From Caldifarciminota bacterium (GTDB taxonomy: Bacteria; Hydrothermota; Tepidihabitantia; Tepidihabitantales; JAOUPE01): a stretch of DNA of 12,444 bases. The stretch spans positions 1-12,444 of the forward strand of contig JAOUPE010000019.1 in NCBI GenBank assembly GCA_029880025.1, read 5' to 3'. Of the stretch, positions 12,378-12,444 are shown piece by piece (position 1 is the stretch's first letter; every line of letters begins with the position of its first letter). The notes beneath the pieces were generated by a model that made no database searches, had not been told where the DNA came from, and saw nothing but the letters and a program-made list of their open reading frames with translations. The position numbers and the translations under genes are program-made.

Positions 12378-12444
12378 ATGGCTCAGTCTAAGAAATCGAT
12401 AGTTATCATAATCCTGATAGTTATTGTTTTGATTGCGGCTATGG
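12378..12444 (+). CDS. N-terminus of an exported or membrane protein (cut by window edge)
   Basis: Twenty-two codons are visible, reading MAQSKKSIVIIILIVIVLIA and then AM before the edge. The short polar/basic start followed by about 15 hydrophobic residues is a signal anchor or signal peptide. No Shine-Dalgarno site precedes the ATG, but a good promoter lies at the distance expected for a leaderless mRNA. The family cannot be assigned from this fragment. Confidence 0.6.
   Translation, partial: MAQSKKSIVIIILIVIVLIAAM

Overview
The window looks like part of the chromosome of an uncultivated, Gram-negative, AT-rich bacterium from or near the FCB/candidate-phylum radiation. WOR-3 (Stahlbacteria/Hydrothermae-like), Cloacimonadota or a similar lineage would fit. 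The reasons are a large secreted protein ending in a type IX secretion (Por) C-terminal sorting domain, a porin ending in an outer-membrane-type terminal Phe, an S55-like (SpoIVB) protein paired with a secreted beta-propeller protein, and spacers full of hairpins. The lineage is inferred from family content; no search was possible.

Region 1 (1-1763, minus strand) is a housekeeping cluster read right to left: rbfA, truB, ribF (cut by the window edge). It is the tail of the common nusA-infB-rbfA-truB-ribF order, but infB is not upstream. The cluster seems to start from its own promoter, with almost no leader. Region 2 (1764-2499) is a spacer of about 740 bp with a perfect 13-bp inverted repeat, a near-consensus sigma-70 promoter and a 5' leader of about 160 nt that can fold into a bulged 12-bp hairpin whose loop pairs with a downstream strand (a pseudoknot). 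That leader precedes a 1076-residue secreted protein (2500-5730) built of jellyroll/Fn3-type domains, six unusual lysine-rich Kelch-like units and a T9SS sorting domain. A strong intrinsic terminator follows.

Region 3 (5780-10139, plus strand) starts with a promoter directly after that terminator. It carries an unrecognised 172-residue protein, an S55/SpoIVB-type protein and a 682-residue secreted seven-bladed propeller protein. The last two are 3 nt apart and probably act together in the envelope. Region 4 (10173-11372) has a promoter, a selenocysteine tRNA (selC, anticodon UCA) and an OprO/OprP-like porin only 34 nt downstream, then a clear terminator. The tRNA implies that this organism makes selenoproteins, although none is visible here.

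Region 5 (11373-12444) is mostly non-coding. It holds several dyads and hairpins, one small secreted-protein gene on the minus strand (11750-11998), a compound palindromic repeat (12225-12295) and the first 22 codons of a plus-strand gene running off the edge. The small gene has an excellent Shine-Dalgarno site and a sigma-54-like promoter with a phased direct repeat upstream.

Two styles of gene start coexist. Some genes have strong Shine-Dalgarno sites (2500, 10384, 11998). Others have a -10 box only 6-12 nt from the ATG and no convincing Shine-Dalgarno site (rbfA, 5820, 12378), which suggests leaderless transcripts. All eight complete genes end in TAA. The most interesting signals are the pseudoknotted leader, the selC-porin arrangement, the sigma-54 unit controlling a tiny secreted protein, the lysine-rich Kelch variant and the S55-propeller pair.
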